A stretch of 64,000 bases of DNA from Paraburkholderia ginsengiterrae (lineage in GTDB: Bacteria; Pseudomonadota; Gammaproteobacteria; Burkholderiales; Burkholderiaceae). The stretch spans positions 62,001-126,000 of the forward strand of contig NZ_LXKA01000109.1 in assembly GCF_001645125.1 (NCBI RefSeq), in the 5' to 3' direction. Under the pieces are notes generated by a model. The model saw nothing but the letters and a program-made list of their open reading frames with translations. It ran no database searches and was not told the origin of the DNA. Positions 29,272 to 38,490 of the stretch are shown here, piece after piece; positions within the stretch are counted from its first letter, which is position 1, and every line of letters begins with the position of its first letter. The translations under genes were made by a program, and so were the position numbers.

Positions 29272-29628
29272 GTGAACCTCCGGTTTGCGTCTCCATGATA
29301 ATCCCACCTCTCGGGCATTCGGCTCAACAACGAGTGCCCGTCTCGTCTTCAATCGTGATGAAGATGACGCCTTTCGCGGTCTCAGGTCGTTGACGCACCG
29401 TGACGATGCCGTATCCGCGCGAGCGAGTCTTCCCGTGGTGTCGACGCGCCAGTGTGTTTTTCCCGGTGCTGCAAAAGCCGTTTGACGCAACCCTTCGTCG
29501 ATTGCGGGCAAGCGAAGTGCTGTCGTAGCCCATTCGGTCGCGGCGCTGCCATTGGATGCTTCAACGTGCCGGATGCCCCCGCATGCTCCGGCCGGAGCAT
29601 CCAGGAACCACTTCCCACTGATGGCCGT
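29272..29628. other. Intergenic stretch with dnaE2 debris and an 18-bp palindrome
   Basis: Between the SRAP start and the methyltransferase stop there is no complete gene. It holds the dnaE2 fragment listed separately and a perfect palindrome ATGCTCCGGCCGGAGCAT at 29583-29600, which could be a protein-binding site or form a hairpin. No T-run follows it. Confidence 0.5.
29329..29430 (-). pseudogene. dnaE2 fragment (C-terminal OB-fold region)
   Basis: About 100 bp on the minus strand encode YGIVTVRQRPETAKGVIFIT and IEDETG, nearly identical to the segment CGIVTVRQRPETAKGVIFIT in the intact dnaE2 at 32479-35628. The DNA matches that segment at roughly 80 percent by eye, so this is an older or separately acquired copy. 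Both flanks diverge at once and the frame ends after a few codons. It is the leftover of a lost dnaE2 copy beside the SRAP gene. Confidence 0.7.
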
Positions 29629-30441
29629 TCAGGGCTTCCTCGCAGAGGCGAGCACGCACGGCATTGGCACGTGAAACTCCTCGTTGTTGCGATAAGCGGC
29701 CGCACTTTCCGCGACGGCCTTTTCAATCAGAGCGAAGTCGTCCTGCGTTTGAGCTTTCAGGATTGCGGCTATGCGCACACCGCCGCGCATCAGCGCATGG
29801 AGAGGTGTTTCGGGCGCACGAATGCGCCATGTCTGGTCTACGTCCTGAACGTGCGGTTCGATGAAGCCCGAGTCGAGCAGCACGCGCTCGCATTCACGCC
29901 AGTTGCTGAAGCGAAAGAACAGAGGTCCTTCGGGGAGCCCTACATCCATCTGACCGTGCGCTTCGACTGCCTTGAGGACCATGCCAAGTCCAATTGCCTT
30001 GTCCGCTGCTGCCCATGCAGTAAAAGCAATTCTTCCCCCGGCGCGCAGTACACGAAATGCCTCCGCGAGAGCCTTCTCCGGATGGGCGAAATGGAACAGC
30101 CCAAAGCTGATGCCCACCGCGTCGAAACTCTCATCGGCGAACGGAAGGTCTTCCGCACTGCCGACGCGGAACGTGAGCGACGGATAAAGGCATCTTGCGT
30201 GCTCAACCATCGCCTCGGCGACATCGACACCCACTACATCGGCCCCCCGTTCCGCCGCAGCAGCAGCGAGGTAGCCTGGGCCCGATGCGACGTCGAGAAA
30301 ACGCGAGCCTGGTTGGACATCAACCGCGTCGAGCAGTGCACCGTGCGATTGGGTGGTCAGGTTCGCGTAGTAGGCGTGATAAGGCTGGGCGAGTCTCTCC
30401 CAGCCTTGGTGCTCGAAAGCATTGAATGCATCTTCTTCCAT
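29629..30441 (-). CDS. Class I SAM-dependent methyltransferase (UbiE-like)
   Basis: A 270-aa enzyme with the class I fold. Motif I is FLDVASGPGYLAAAAAERG (about residues 40-58), motif II VVGVDVAEAM, then GSAEDLPFADESFDAV and a post-III region ALAEAFRVLRAGGRIAF. This is the Methyltransf_11/UbiE-like pattern for small molecules; substrate unknown. The ATG at 30441 is preferred over 30462 because AAGGGGAT lies at the right distance before it. The C-terminal 100 residues would shape the substrate site. No cofactor or pathway gene is adjacent. Confidence 0.8.
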   Translation of the reverse strand: MEEDAFNAFEHQGWERLAQPYHAYYANLTTQSHGALLDAVDVQPGSRFLDVASGPGYLAAAAAERGADVVGVDVAEAMVEHARCLYPSLTFRVGSAEDLPFADESFDAVGISFGLFHFAHPEKALAEAFRVLRAGGRIAFTAWAAADKAIGLGMVLKAVEAHGQMDVGLPEGPLFFRFSNWRECERVLLDSGFIEPHVQDVDQTWRIRAPETPLHALMRGGVRIAAILKAQTQDDFALIEKAVAESAAAYRNNEEFHVPMPCVLASARKP

Positions 30442-30851
30442 TTCTGCATCCCCTTGGTCCATTGCACTATGGGATAACGTCAGGGATTTCAGTGTGGTGC
30501 CGTCCGTGAGCCACCGCTTCCTCTGCCTGCGGTGCCCGTGACGGGACAGCGGAAATGGGCGCGACCGCCGCCCAATCCGTCAGGCTCCTGTCGCTCGTCA
30601 ATCAACGTGCTCTGCAGAGGACGCGTCCGACTTATTTGTGTTCGGCAGGTCAACCCGCCCGTAACTTGCCAGCAACGGCCCTGCTCACTGCCTTGAGCAA
30701 CCCACTGAGTCGAGACGGAAAGGGGGGCGCTCATTTGGGTGACTCTCATTGCTGGTGGCGTGCTTGCGCGTCCCCACCTCAATGCGGCACCTCTCGCTCG
30801 GGCGGCATACCCTCTCTGAACGCATGGCTCGCCGCCCGGTTATCAGCCGAT
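30442..30851. other. 410-bp gap without a recognisable gene
   Basis: Short frames exist on both strands but none has a ribosome site or protein-like composition. It probably holds the methyltransferase promoter on one side and the 3' end of the lipoprotein transcript on the other. Confidence 0.4.
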
Positions 30852-31673
30852 TTACCCGCCCATTGTGACGAGGAGCGTGACGTCCATCGGGATAGTCACC
30901 GCCTTGTGGCCCAGCACGCCCTTAGGAATATTGAACGTGCCGCCATAGTGAATCGTATGTGCACCGGGAGGCAACTGAAGCATCAGGAAGTAACCGTCTC
31001 CCACTGACGTGCCACTGCCGCCGACAGTGTTAAAAATCCACGGCGTAGGAGCGGTAAACGTGAACTGGACGGTCGTCGTCCGATAAGCCGTTACATTGGC
31101 GACCGGGACACCGTCGATGGTGACGAACAGGTCCTGAATGTAATTAGCGAACTGCTGGGCAATCGCCAGTTGGCCCGCCGCCGTAGTCGCAAAGAATGGC
31201 GGGGCATCCAACGACGACGCCTCGATATCGAGCGTGGTTAGAAAGATGGCTTTGCCAGCCGGGATAATCGTCGCCGATTGGTTGCACACTACTGTTGCCT
31301 CCGGCGCAGACCAGAACCAGACATCCCCGCTTTGGCCCGCCGAGATGGGACGATTGTTACAGTCGTTAAACGGATGCGGCAGGGTCGGGTCATTGACTGG
31401 CAATGCCAAGGCCCATTGCCAGAATGCCGCCTCCCACAGAGGATACGTTTTCCCCTCGAAGGTCTCGTTCGGCGGGACAATTTGAGTACTGGTTACCGCC
31501 GCCTTGGTGACAGAGTTATTGGCCACCGACGCAGGCGCCGCGCCGTCACTGCCGCCACCACCGCAGGCGGCTAACGCCGTCGCAAGAGACACGAGGATTG
31601 CGGATATCCCTAACACTTTCCTGACGGAGGCCGCCGCGGCAGCGCCGTCATGCTTTTCGACCTGGTCATTCAT
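30852..31673 (-). CDS. Exported lipoprotein of unknown function
   Basis: A 273-aa precursor. A charged start is followed by VLGISAILVSLATALAACGG, with lipobox LAAC (Cys about 37) and a glycine/serine linker. The mature region has PLWEAAFWQWALALPVNDPT, NDCNNRPISAGQSGDVWF and a beta-rich C-terminus (TTTVQFTFTAPTPWIF, GAHTIHYGGTFNIP), which resembles uncharacterised secreted proteins of soil bacteria. The ATG at 31673 follows CTGGAG; a longer in-frame reading to 31871 has no ribosome site and would bury the signal. No enzymatic residues recognised. Likely a surface or periplasmic beta-sandwich protein. Confidence 0.75.
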   Translation of the reverse strand: MNDQVEKHDGAAAAASVRKVLGISAILVSLATALAACGGGGSDGAAPASVANNSVTKAAVTSTQIVPPNETFEGKTYPLWEAAFWQWALALPVNDPTLPHPFNDCNNRPISAGQSGDVWFWSAPEATVVCNQSATIIPAGKAIFLTTLDIEASSLDAPPFFATTAAGQLAIAQQFANYIQDLFVTIDGVPVANVTAYRTTTVQFTFTAPTPWIFNTVGGSGTSVGDGYFLMLQLPPGAHTIHYGGTFNIPKGVLGHKAVTIPMDVTLLVTMGG

Positions 31674-32478
31674 GATGGTCTCCAGCAGGGTTGAACTTAC
31701 GCCGGTCCGAACCGCACGGACGATGCTCCAAAACAAATTCGCACTCCGCGGAGGCGCTGACACTCCGGGCGATTCGCGGACGTACGCGAGAGCGACGCCA
31801 GCAAAGCTCAGTTCAGGAACAGCGGGCAGCGGAAAATGAACGGGTCGGGGAGCCTGTACTCTTTCATCCAATACACAACTTCATCGACGGTGTCTCGAGG
31901 AGACTTGCGGACATACAACGAACCGCAAATTCGAGATGGCAAAGCCCTCCACCATCAGCGCGAGGGTAAAGACCTACCGAACCGGCCGACTGGCCGGGAA
32001 TATGAGTCATGTCGTCGGTGATTCGATGCGAGATTGCCTCGACCGGGTCCGGCGTAATGAACGAGAGAAGTGCGTCACCAGGCTGGTTTTGGGGGCTTGG
32101 TGTTGGCAGATGGGCGCCCAGGAGTTGCGCGGAAGTCTGCCTTTGGTGACTTTATGAGTCGGCAACGACGTGAAGGTAGTGTTGCACGATTTGTTATAGC
32201 CAAGGGGTGGAAGGAATACAAGACCAGAACGAGATACCTTTCCGCCTTCCGCTGGTGAGAGGTGGCGCGAAAGACCGTGTCAACTTCGACACAAGCATTC
32301 GATAATGCAATTCATGCAATCACGTTGGCCCGACTTCTGGGCGAGACGATGACTCAATCAGACGCGGGGATTGGAGCAAGTCACTACTCCCGCTCCGCCC
32401 GGGATGCGGCACAGGTCGCATATTCACCGGTCGATTGCTTGGCGCCGATTCGTCTGCAGTTAGATGTTTGACGTCTCT
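31674..32478. other. 805-bp gap without a confident gene
   Basis: Several short frames occur, including MAKPSTISARVKTYRTG at 31936-32157 (73 codons) and one at 32262-32471 (69 codons). They lack convincing ribosome sites and overlap one another. The stretch is less GC-biased at third positions than its neighbours and may be eroded DNA between the lipoprotein promoter and the dnaE2 3' end. Confidence 0.4.
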
Positions 32479-35400
32479 TCAATGGAAGTTCCTGCTGACC
32501 GACGGCAGCTCGCCGAGCAGGTATGACATATCAATGAGGCGTTGCGCGACAAGGTGCCGTACTTCACCTTCACACTGCCATACACCGAGCACACCAAGTA
32601 ACGATGCGCCAAGGACTTCCTTACGCTGTTGCTCAAGCACCTTGGGCCAAATGATGACGTTGACGTTACCGGTCTCATCTTCGATGGTAATAAAGATGAC
32701 GCCCTTCGCCGTCTCTGGCCGTTGACGCACGGTGACGATGCCACAGGCACGGGCCAGGCGACCGTTCCGATAAGTCTGCAGCGTTGAGGCCGGCATCAGT
32801 TTGTTGGCAAGCAGTTGGGGGCGCAGTAGCGCAAGAGGGTGTCGTCCAAGTGTTAGCCCCGTCGACCGGTAGTCACCGACGATATCTTCCGCTTCGGAGG
32901 GCGCACCCAGTTCTGGTGTTTCGTCTTCAACCTTCGCAACCGATAACATGTCTTTGTCAGGCACTGAAGCGACTGACTGCCACAGCGCTTCGCGTCGATT
33001 GCCGGCAAGAGATGACAGTGCGTTCGCCGCTGCAAGCACCTGCAGGTCGTGACGGTCCAACTGAGCGCGTTTCGCGAGGTCGCCCACTGTCGTGAACTGT
33101 CGCACGGCTCGTGCATTTTCAATACGCTCCGCGGCTCCGTCCCGCATACCTCGGAGCAGCGACAAACCTAACCTGACGGCAGGCTTCCCGGCACCGTCTG
33201 TGTGCTCAAGCGATGAGTCCCAGCCACTTATCGTGACGTCCACCGGCAGTACCTGGACTCCGTGCCGCTTCGCATCCTGCACGAGTTGCGATGGCGAGTA
33301 AAAACCCATCGGCTGGGAATTCAACATCGCAGCGAGAAACGCTTCCGGCTCGTGACGCTTTAGCCAACTGCTTGCGTACACCAGCAGCGCGAAGCTGGCG
33401 GCATGGCTTTCTGGAAAACCGTACTCGCCGAAGCCGAGAATCTGCTGAAAGATGCCATCCGCGAATGTCTTGTCGTACCCGCGCTCGAGCATGCCGTTCA
33501 CGATGCGGTCGTAGTATTTATCCAGACCACCTTTGCGCCGCCACGCTGCCATCGCCCTTCGCAACTGGTCTGCCTCCCCAGCGGTGAAGCCGGCCGCCAG
33601 GATGGCCACCTGCATCACCTGTTCCTGGAAAATCGGAACGCCCAACGTGCGGCCCAGTGCCGTCTCAAGCGCCTTGCTGGGATAAGTCACCGGCTCGAAT
33701 CCCTGTCGGCGCTGCAGATACGGGTGAACGGCGCCACCCTGAATTGGTCCCGGGCGAACAATCGCAACCTCGATAACCAGGTCATAGAACGTGCGGGGCT
33801 TCAGTCGTGGCAGCATCGACATTTGCGCACGCGACTCTATCTGAAACACACCGACGGTATCCGCGGCCGAAATCATCTCGTACGTCTTCGGGTCCTCTGC
33901 CGGAATGTCCTGCATTTCAAAGCGCTCACCGCGCTGGTCTGATACTAGGTCCAGCGTGCGACGAATTGCTGACAGCATCCCGAGTGCCAGCACGTCAATT
34001 TTGAGTAGCCCCAGCGATTCGAGGTCATCCTTGTCCCACTCGATGACCGACCTGTCCACCATCGCAGCGTTCTCAACCGGCACGAGGCGTGTAAGTTTTC
34101 CCCGGCTGATAACAAACCCGCCGGAGTGTTGGGACAGATGTCGCGGGAAGCCAAGCAACTGCGACGCGAGAGATGCCCAGGCCTGAATCAGCGGCGTTTC
34201 CGCGTTGAGGCCGGACTCCGTAAAGCGTTTGAGAAGGTCCTGTTTGCCATCAAACCATTGATGCCCCTTGGCCACAGCATCGACAATTTGCGGGTCAACG
34301 CCCAACGCCTTGCCAGTTTCGCGAAGAGCGCCGCGGGGTCGATACGTCGAAACGGCGGCGGCAATCGCAGCCCGGTCTCGACCGTATTTTTTGTAGATGT
34401 ACTGTATGACTTCTTCGCGCCGTTGGTGCTCAAAATCGACGTCAATGTCCGGCGGTTCACCACGCTCTTTAGAGATAAAGCGTTCGAAAAGCATGCTGCC
34501 ACGTGCAGGGTCGACCTCGGTAATGCCGAGGCAGTAGCAGACTGCAGAATTGGCAGCCGAGCCACGGCCCTGGCAAAGGATATGCTGGCTGCGAGCAAAG
34601 TGGACGATGTCATAGACGGTCAGGAAGTACGGCTCATATTGCAGGTCCGCAATCAGCTCGAGTTCGTGCTCAATCTGCTCCTGAACGTTATGCGGGATGC
34701 CTGAAGGGAAACGTCGCTGTGCGCCGACGTATGTCTCCTGCCGCAGGTATGCCGCCGGTGTAAATCCGGGTGGCACCAATTCGTCGGGATACTCGTACCG
34801 AAGCTCGTCGAGTGAGAACGTGCAATGCGCGACGATGTTGGTCGTCTCGCTGAGCGCGTACTCCGGATAAAGGTTTGCGAGTCGCAGCCGGGAACGCAGA
34901 TGCTGCTCCGCATTTGGCGCCAGGTCATATCCGCATTCGTGCACCGGCCTGCCGACGCGAATGGCCGTGAGCGTATCCTGCAATGGCTTGCGCGAGCGCA
35001 CGTGCATCACGACCTGGCCGAGCGCGACGACTGGGATGCCGTGCATGTCGGCAACGTATTCAATGGCGCCGCGATGGATGTCATCCATCGCCCGCTGATG
35101 CAGCACGAGCCCGCACCACGCACGACCGGGAAATGTCTGGTCGAGCCACTCAAGCTGCGCATTGAGTGCATCCTCTTTAGCGGGAAAATCTGGCACCAGT
35201 ATCGCGAGACAGTTGGGCATGCCGCGCAGGTGACTGTTCTCCCTGTCGGGCCGCGACAGGTCCTGGGGCGTCAGCCGGTACTGGCCTTTGGGTGCACGTG
35301 TACGCGCGAGCGTAATCAGCTCGCAAAGGTTCCCGTATCCCTCGCGATTCTGGGCGAGAAGGATGAGGCCGAACGCCGGTGAGCCGTCGGCATTGACGAG

Positions 35401-35628
35401 CCGGAAGTAGGAGCCGATGACGAGCGGAAGCTTCACTTCCTTGGCCGCAACATGCGCCCGCACGATACCTGCAAGCGAGCATTCGTCAGTTATCGCCAGA
35501 CCCGAGTAGCCGAGTTGCGCCGCACGCCCGGCCAGTTCCTCTGCATGCGAAGCGCCATGCAGGAAAGAAAAGTTGGAAAAGCAGAACAGCTCGGCGTACG
35601 CCGGTAGTGTGGAAAACGTGGAATCCAT
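32479..35628 (-). CDS. dnaE2: Error-prone DNA polymerase DnaE2 (ImuC)
   Basis: A 1049-aa C-family polymerase. The N-terminal PHP domain begins YAELFCFSNFSFLHGASHAE with GLAITDECSLAGIVRAH. The palm motif PPDIDVDFEHQRREEVI (about residues 390-406) carries catalytic aspartates. The fingers and tandem helix-hairpin-helix region follow (LGFGEYGFPESHAASFALLV), and an OB fold near the C-terminus has IVTVRQRPETAKGVIFIT. DnaE2 copies past damaged bases, using ImuB as its clamp-binding adaptor. It starts 6 bp after imuB, so it is translated from the same transcript. Induction is expected through the LexA box at 37757. Length is normal and the gene looks intact. Confidence 0.96.
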   Translation of the reverse strand: MDSTFSTLPAYAELFCFSNFSFLHGASHAEELAGRAAQLGYSGLAITDECSLAGIVRAHVAAKEVKLPLVIGSYFRLVNADGSPAFGLILLAQNREGYGNLCELITLARTRAPKGQYRLTPQDLSRPDRENSHLRGMPNCLAILVPDFPAKEDALNAQLEWLDQTFPGRAWCGLVLHQRAMDDIHRGAIEYVADMHGIPVVALGQVVMHVRSRKPLQDTLTAIRVGRPVHECGYDLAPNAEQHLRSRLRLANLYPEYALSETTNIVAHCTFSLDELRYEYPDELVPPGFTPAAYLRQETYVGAQRRFPSGIPHNVQEQIEHELELIADLQYEPYFLTVYDIVHFARSQHILCQGRGSAANSAVCYCLGITEVDPARGSMLFERFISKERGEPPDIDVDFEHQRREEVIQYIYKKYGRDRAAIAAAVSTYRPRGALRETGKALGVDPQIVDAVAKGHQWFDGKQDLLKRFTESGLNAETPLIQAWASLASQLLGFPRHLSQHSGGFVISRGKLTRLVPVENAAMVDRSVIEWDKDDLESLGLLKIDVLALGMLSAIRRTLDLVSDQRGERFEMQDIPAEDPKTYEMISAADTVGVFQIESRAQMSMLPRLKPRTFYDLVIEVAIVRPGPIQGGAVHPYLQRRQGFEPVTYPSKALETALGRTLGVPIFQEQVMQVAILAAGFTAGEADQLRRAMAAWRRKGGLDKYYDRIVNGMLERGYDKTFADGIFQQILGFGEYGFPESHAASFALLVYASSWLKRHEPEAFLAAMLNSQPMGFYSPSQLVQDAKRHGVQVLPVDVTISGWDSSLEHTDGAGKPAVRLGLSLLRGMRDGAAERIENARAVRQFTTVGDLAKRAQLDRHDLQVLAAANALSSLAGNRREALWQSVASVPDKDMLSVAKVEDETPELGAPSEAEDIVGDYRSTGLTLGRHPLALLRPQLLANKLMPASTLQTYRNGRLARACGIVTVRQRPETAKGVIFITIEDETGNVNVIIWPKVLEQQRKEVLGASLLGVLGVWQCEGEVRHLVAQRLIDMSYLLGELPSVSRNFH

Positions 35629-35634
35629 GGCCTG

Positions 35635-37104
35635 TCATCCGAAAAGGCCGTGGAGGAACCAGCGCGGCTCTTCTTCTGCATCTCGGCTGCTTACACGCTC
35701 ACGATATATCCAGAAACAGCTCTGGTCTTCGCCCTGAGCGACAAAATAATCACGCGTCATGAGTTCGCCATCGAACCACCCGCTCTCGATGCGTTCTCCC
35801 GGCGACACAAGGCGTAGCGGTGAGCCATAGAATGGTCGGTGCTTCCGCATCAGCAGGCGCACGGGCTTCTCGAGCAGCCATGTTGGCCGTGGAAGTCCCT
35901 GCGGAAGCAAAGTGCTTTTCGACGCACTCGCGACAGGCACCCAACGGTTCGCAATCTCTGGACGGTAGTCTGCCGTTGGGGAGGGCTTTAGGACGTTGTC
36001 TTCGCCAAGCCTTGCGACCAGCAGTTCGACGAGACGGGCATGGTCCTCTGCGGAGCCACCGGGCTCTGGAAAGAGCGTGTCGGACACTGGCGCTGCTGGT
36101 TGCACGTTCAACGCATCAAGTCGCAGTGCGATGACCGGCGCGCTCAGTTCTACGCGGGCAAGCCGCTCTTTGATGAGCCGGACAAGATGGTCCTCGTGCC
36201 ATGTTGGCTCACCCAGCGCAATCTCGATAGGCGTAGGGTCTATCGCCTGCCTGCCGCGCTCGTGTTCGAGCAGAAGCGTCGCGCCTGTAAGCGCCAGATG
36301 CTTCGCACAAAGCCAGCCACAAAGCTGCACAACAAGGCGATGCGCGCCGAAAAGCGCCGCTTCCGCGTGCTCAATGCGGTCGGGCATTTCAATGCGGGCA
36401 GAAAACGTTGGAGGCAGTTCCAGCCAGTCAAACAGCTCGGGCACCGTACCGAAAGCGCGGTCCAGCGAATCGAGCAGGTGCTCGCCGCAACGGCGCTGCA
36501 GTCCCGCGCGCGGCAGCCGTCGGACATCCGCTATGGTCTCGCAGCCAAGCCCGGTAAACCAGTCGGCGAACGGTCGCACTTCCGGTACTGATAGCAGAGG
36601 TAATGCGGACAGTTGCCGTTCGAGCGAGTCGACCTTGAGTACGCGCCGGTTCCGGTGTTTTGCCAGCAGCCATGCGCCTTGCCCAGTGGGCGCGGCACTT
36701 ATCCGCGCGGTCAGTCCCATGGCTTCGAGTATCGCTTTCGCCTGCCGGCATACAGCGAGCAGTCCACCAAACAGACGCAGGCTTGCGCCGATGTCGACCA
36801 CGACGACAGCCTCTTCGAGCACAGCGACATCGGGTGAGAACCGCATGAGCGCCACTGCAACTTCGCGTTGCGTGGCATGTTCGCGGCCGAGGTCGCGCTC
36901 GTACATCTCTACCTCCGGCGCGAGCGTCAACACACCGCCGCGCTTCATGCCAACCCGCACGCCCGCAGACCTGGCTACCCCGTCAGCGATGAGCACCGTG
37001 TCCCTGTCCAGGACCACGCAGCCATGTGCGGGCTCAGGCAGCCACTTTGGCCGGAAGACCTCGAGCTGCAACCGCGATAAGTGGACGGCGAGAAATACGC
37101 GCAT
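35635..37104 (-). CDS. imuB: ImuB, inactive Y-family polymerase-like adaptor
   Basis: A 489-aa DinB/Y-family-like protein. Its N-terminus (MRVFLAVHLSRLQLEVF) shows leucine where active Y-polymerases have the metal-binding aspartate of the first motif, as expected of ImuB, which is catalytically dead. VVVVDIGASLRLFGG marks the palm and GCETIADVRRLPRAGLQRR the helix-hairpin-helix region. It links ImuA and DnaE2 to the sliding clamp during mutagenic repair. It overlaps imuA by about 70 bp and precedes dnaE2 by 6 bp. Start at 37104 chosen because it opens the conserved strand. Confidence 0.93.
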   Translation of the reverse strand: MRVFLAVHLSRLQLEVFRPKWLPEPAHGCVVLDRDTVLIADGVARSAGVRVGMKRGGVLTLAPEVEMYERDLGREHATQREVAVALMRFSPDVAVLEEAVVVVDIGASLRLFGGLLAVCRQAKAILEAMGLTARISAAPTGQGAWLLAKHRNRRVLKVDSLERQLSALPLLSVPEVRPFADWFTGLGCETIADVRRLPRAGLQRRCGEHLLDSLDRAFGTVPELFDWLELPPTFSARIEMPDRIEHAEAALFGAHRLVVQLCGWLCAKHLALTGATLLLEHERGRQAIDPTPIEIALGEPTWHEDHLVRLIKERLARVELSAPVIALRLDALNVQPAAPVSDTLFPEPGGSAEDHARLVELLVARLGEDNVLKPSPTADYRPEIANRWVPVASASKSTLLPQGLPRPTWLLEKPVRLLMRKHRPFYGSPLRLVSPGERIESGWFDGELMTRDYFVAQGEDQSCFWIYRERVSSRDAEEEPRWFLHGLFG

Positions 37105-37741
37105 GGTGCGAAAACAGGACAGGAGTAGGTTGAAGTGGAATGGACAGAGGCGCTGCGCGTGCTGGACCTCGTCGCTTCGTGATGTCGACAGTCAAACCGT
37201 CCCGTTCTGGTTTGAGCGCCAGTCTTAAAACCGCTGGGGAAGCGTCCTGTGCGGCTGCCAGCGGGCGGACCATAAAGAAAAGCGTCTCTGAGGCCTGTGC
37301 GGCCAGATGCAACCGACGCAGCGAAGAGGTCTGAACGTATTGCGCCCAGAACAGCAATGCCCCGCAACTGCCGGCGCGCAGAATCTGCTCTGCTGCCCAC
37401 AATGCGTCCGCCGTCTTCGAGGCCCGAATCTGCATCAGTTGCTCTGGCGACAACCCGATGTACTCGAGGCCAAGCCCGTTGGGAATGTGCGGTGGCTGCA
37501 CCATAGCAACCGGGCGCTTGCCCAGTTCGCTGAGCGCAGGGCGTAGCAGCCGCATTTCACCCACGCCGGCCTGTTGCACCAGCAGGTCCACTAGCGCACC
37601 GACCGGCCAACCGCCGCCGGGCAACTCGGCGGAGAGCGCCGGGTAGCCGGTGTCAACGACCCGTCCGCGACCGCGCGCGAGCTGGGACGCCCGCCACAGG
37701 GACGGGTGTATCTCTTCAGCCAGAACAGTAGCGGTGGACAT
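37034..37741 (-). CDS. imuA: ImuA, RecA-fold SOS mutagenesis protein
   Basis: A 235-aa first gene of the mutagenesis cassette. The RecA-like fold is seen in GYPALSAELPGGGWPVGALV followed by the helix MRLLRPAL, with a degenerate P-loop lacking GKT. EQLMQIRASKTADALWAAEQ and CGALLFWAQYV follow the RecA-like order. ImuA assists ImuB and DnaE2 in induced mutagenesis, probably by acting on RecA. The ATG at 37741 is 15 bp from a perfect LexA operator. The 3' end overlaps imuB. It resembles the SulA/ImuA family and length is typical. Confidence 0.92.
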   Translation of the reverse strand: MSTATVLAEEIHPSLWRASQLARGRGRVVDTGYPALSAELPGGGWPVGALVDLLVQQAGVGEMRLLRPALSELGKRPVAMVQPPHIPNGLGLEYIGLSPEQLMQIRASKTADALWAAEQILRAGSCGALLFWAQYVQTSSLRRLHLAAQASETLFFMVRPLAAAQDASPAVLRLALKPERDGLTVDITKRRGPARAAPLSIPLQPTPVLFSHHARISRRPLIAVAARGLPAKVAA

Positions 37742-37756
37742 GGCGCACTAGAAAAC

Positions 37757-37772
37757 CTGTATATTTATACAG
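37757..37772. promoter_or_regulatory. LexA (SOS) box
   Basis: CTGTATATTTATACAG is a perfect inverted CTGT-N8-ACAG operator of the proteobacterial LexA type. It lies 15 bp upstream of the imuA start and about 57 bp upstream of the oppositely oriented gene at 37829, so it could repress both directions until DNA damage. Confidence 0.93.
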
Positions 37773-37828
37773 TATCGTACACGCAATTTTGCGACAGTGA
37801 ACTGACACTTTTAATCGGAGGCTCACCT

Positions 37829-38143
37829 ATGGATGCACGCGTTCGCAAGGTTGGCCATCCGATGCCCGAGCTGGCGGGGTTCATGGCAAAACTGCGCGCT
37901 GCTTTTGGCGACGAGGCCATTGATGATGCTGTCAGGCGCGGCAAAGCTGGCGAGCCGACGTTTTATGCCAATGAAAACGGCCGTGCTGTTGGCACGGCAA
38001 GTCCGGCGAACGACAATGTCTGGCGCGTCGCCGCTGACATACGGAACCGGCAGTATTGCCCCGGGTGCGATGGCGGATGCGTCGGACAGGGCGTTGGTTG
38101 CAAAGAGTGGCTGCAACGACAGGCTGGGAAGGAGAGTTTGTGA
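37829..38143 (+). CDS. Small conserved protein, possibly SOS-regulated
   Basis: A 104-aa soluble protein. The N-terminal half is helical (ELAGFMAKLRAAFGDEAID), and the C-terminus has four clustered cysteines, CPGCDGGCVGQGVGC, which could bind metal. I recognise it as a Burkholderiaceae-type hypothetical but not by function. The ATG at 37829 follows CGGAGG. The LexA box shared with imuA lies upstream, and the stop overlaps the next start (GTGA), making it first gene of a small operon. A role in plasmid or phage-linked DNA work is possible; nothing in the sequence proves one. Confidence 0.65.
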   Translation: MDARVRKVGHPMPELAGFMAKLRAAFGDEAIDDAVRRGKAGEPTFYANENGRAVGTASPANDNVWRVAADIRNRQYCPGCDGGCVGQGVGCKEWLQRQAGKESL

Positions 38144-38490
38144 AAACAATTGGATTGGCCATACTGATGGCGACATTCGCGCCGGCCGCGTTTGCGGCTG
38201 GCGTGTATACCGAGGTTTGGAATCCGCCAGAGGCGCGTGCGGCCGCCCCACACAGGGTCAGTGCTGCGCACAAGCTCCCGGTTCGTCGACGCGTCGTTCC
38301 GCATGCGATGAAAGTGCACGCGCGGCGCACGCCGATATCTGCACCCAAGCTCGTGGCGAAGCAACGCAACATACAAAAGGGTCCGCCCGCAATCGAGCCC
38401 GATATGTCTGAGATTCCACGGCAGCTCACTCCCGAGGGAAACGTGCTTCGGGTTGATTCTCGCGGCATGTCGCCCGAGGTCACACGTTGA
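38140..38490 (+). CDS. Small exported basic protein
   Basis: A 116-aa precursor starting at GTG 38140, which overlaps the preceding stop; GGAAGGAGAG is just upstream. VKTIGLAILMATFAPAAFAA is a Sec signal peptide with an AFA-A cleavage site. The mature part is rich in arginine, lysine, histidine and proline (LPVRRRVVPHAMKVHARRT) and probably unstructured. Unknown role. The downstream gene overlaps by one base. Confidence 0.6.
   Translation: MKTIGLAILMATFAPAAFAAGVYTEVWNPPEARAAAPHRVSAAHKLPVRRRVVPHAMKVHARRTPISAPKLVAKQRNIQKGPPAIEPDMSEIPRQLTPEGNVLRVDSRGMSPEVTR

Noticed and set aside
29272-29511. 80-residue N-terminal extension of the SRAP protein
   Set aside because: SRAP enzymes must start Met-Cys for Cys2 to act; the extension is an out-of-frame reading of the dnaE2 debris.
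29452-30477. 341-codon plus-strand frame opposite the methyltransferase
   Set aside because: The minus strand encodes a clear SAM-methyltransferase motif order; the plus frame has no family features.
35996-37228. 410-codon open frame on the plus strand opposite imuB and imuA
   Set aside because: It is the antisense of imuB/imuA, rich in serine and arginine as shadows of GC-rich genes are, while the minus-strand proteins match known families.
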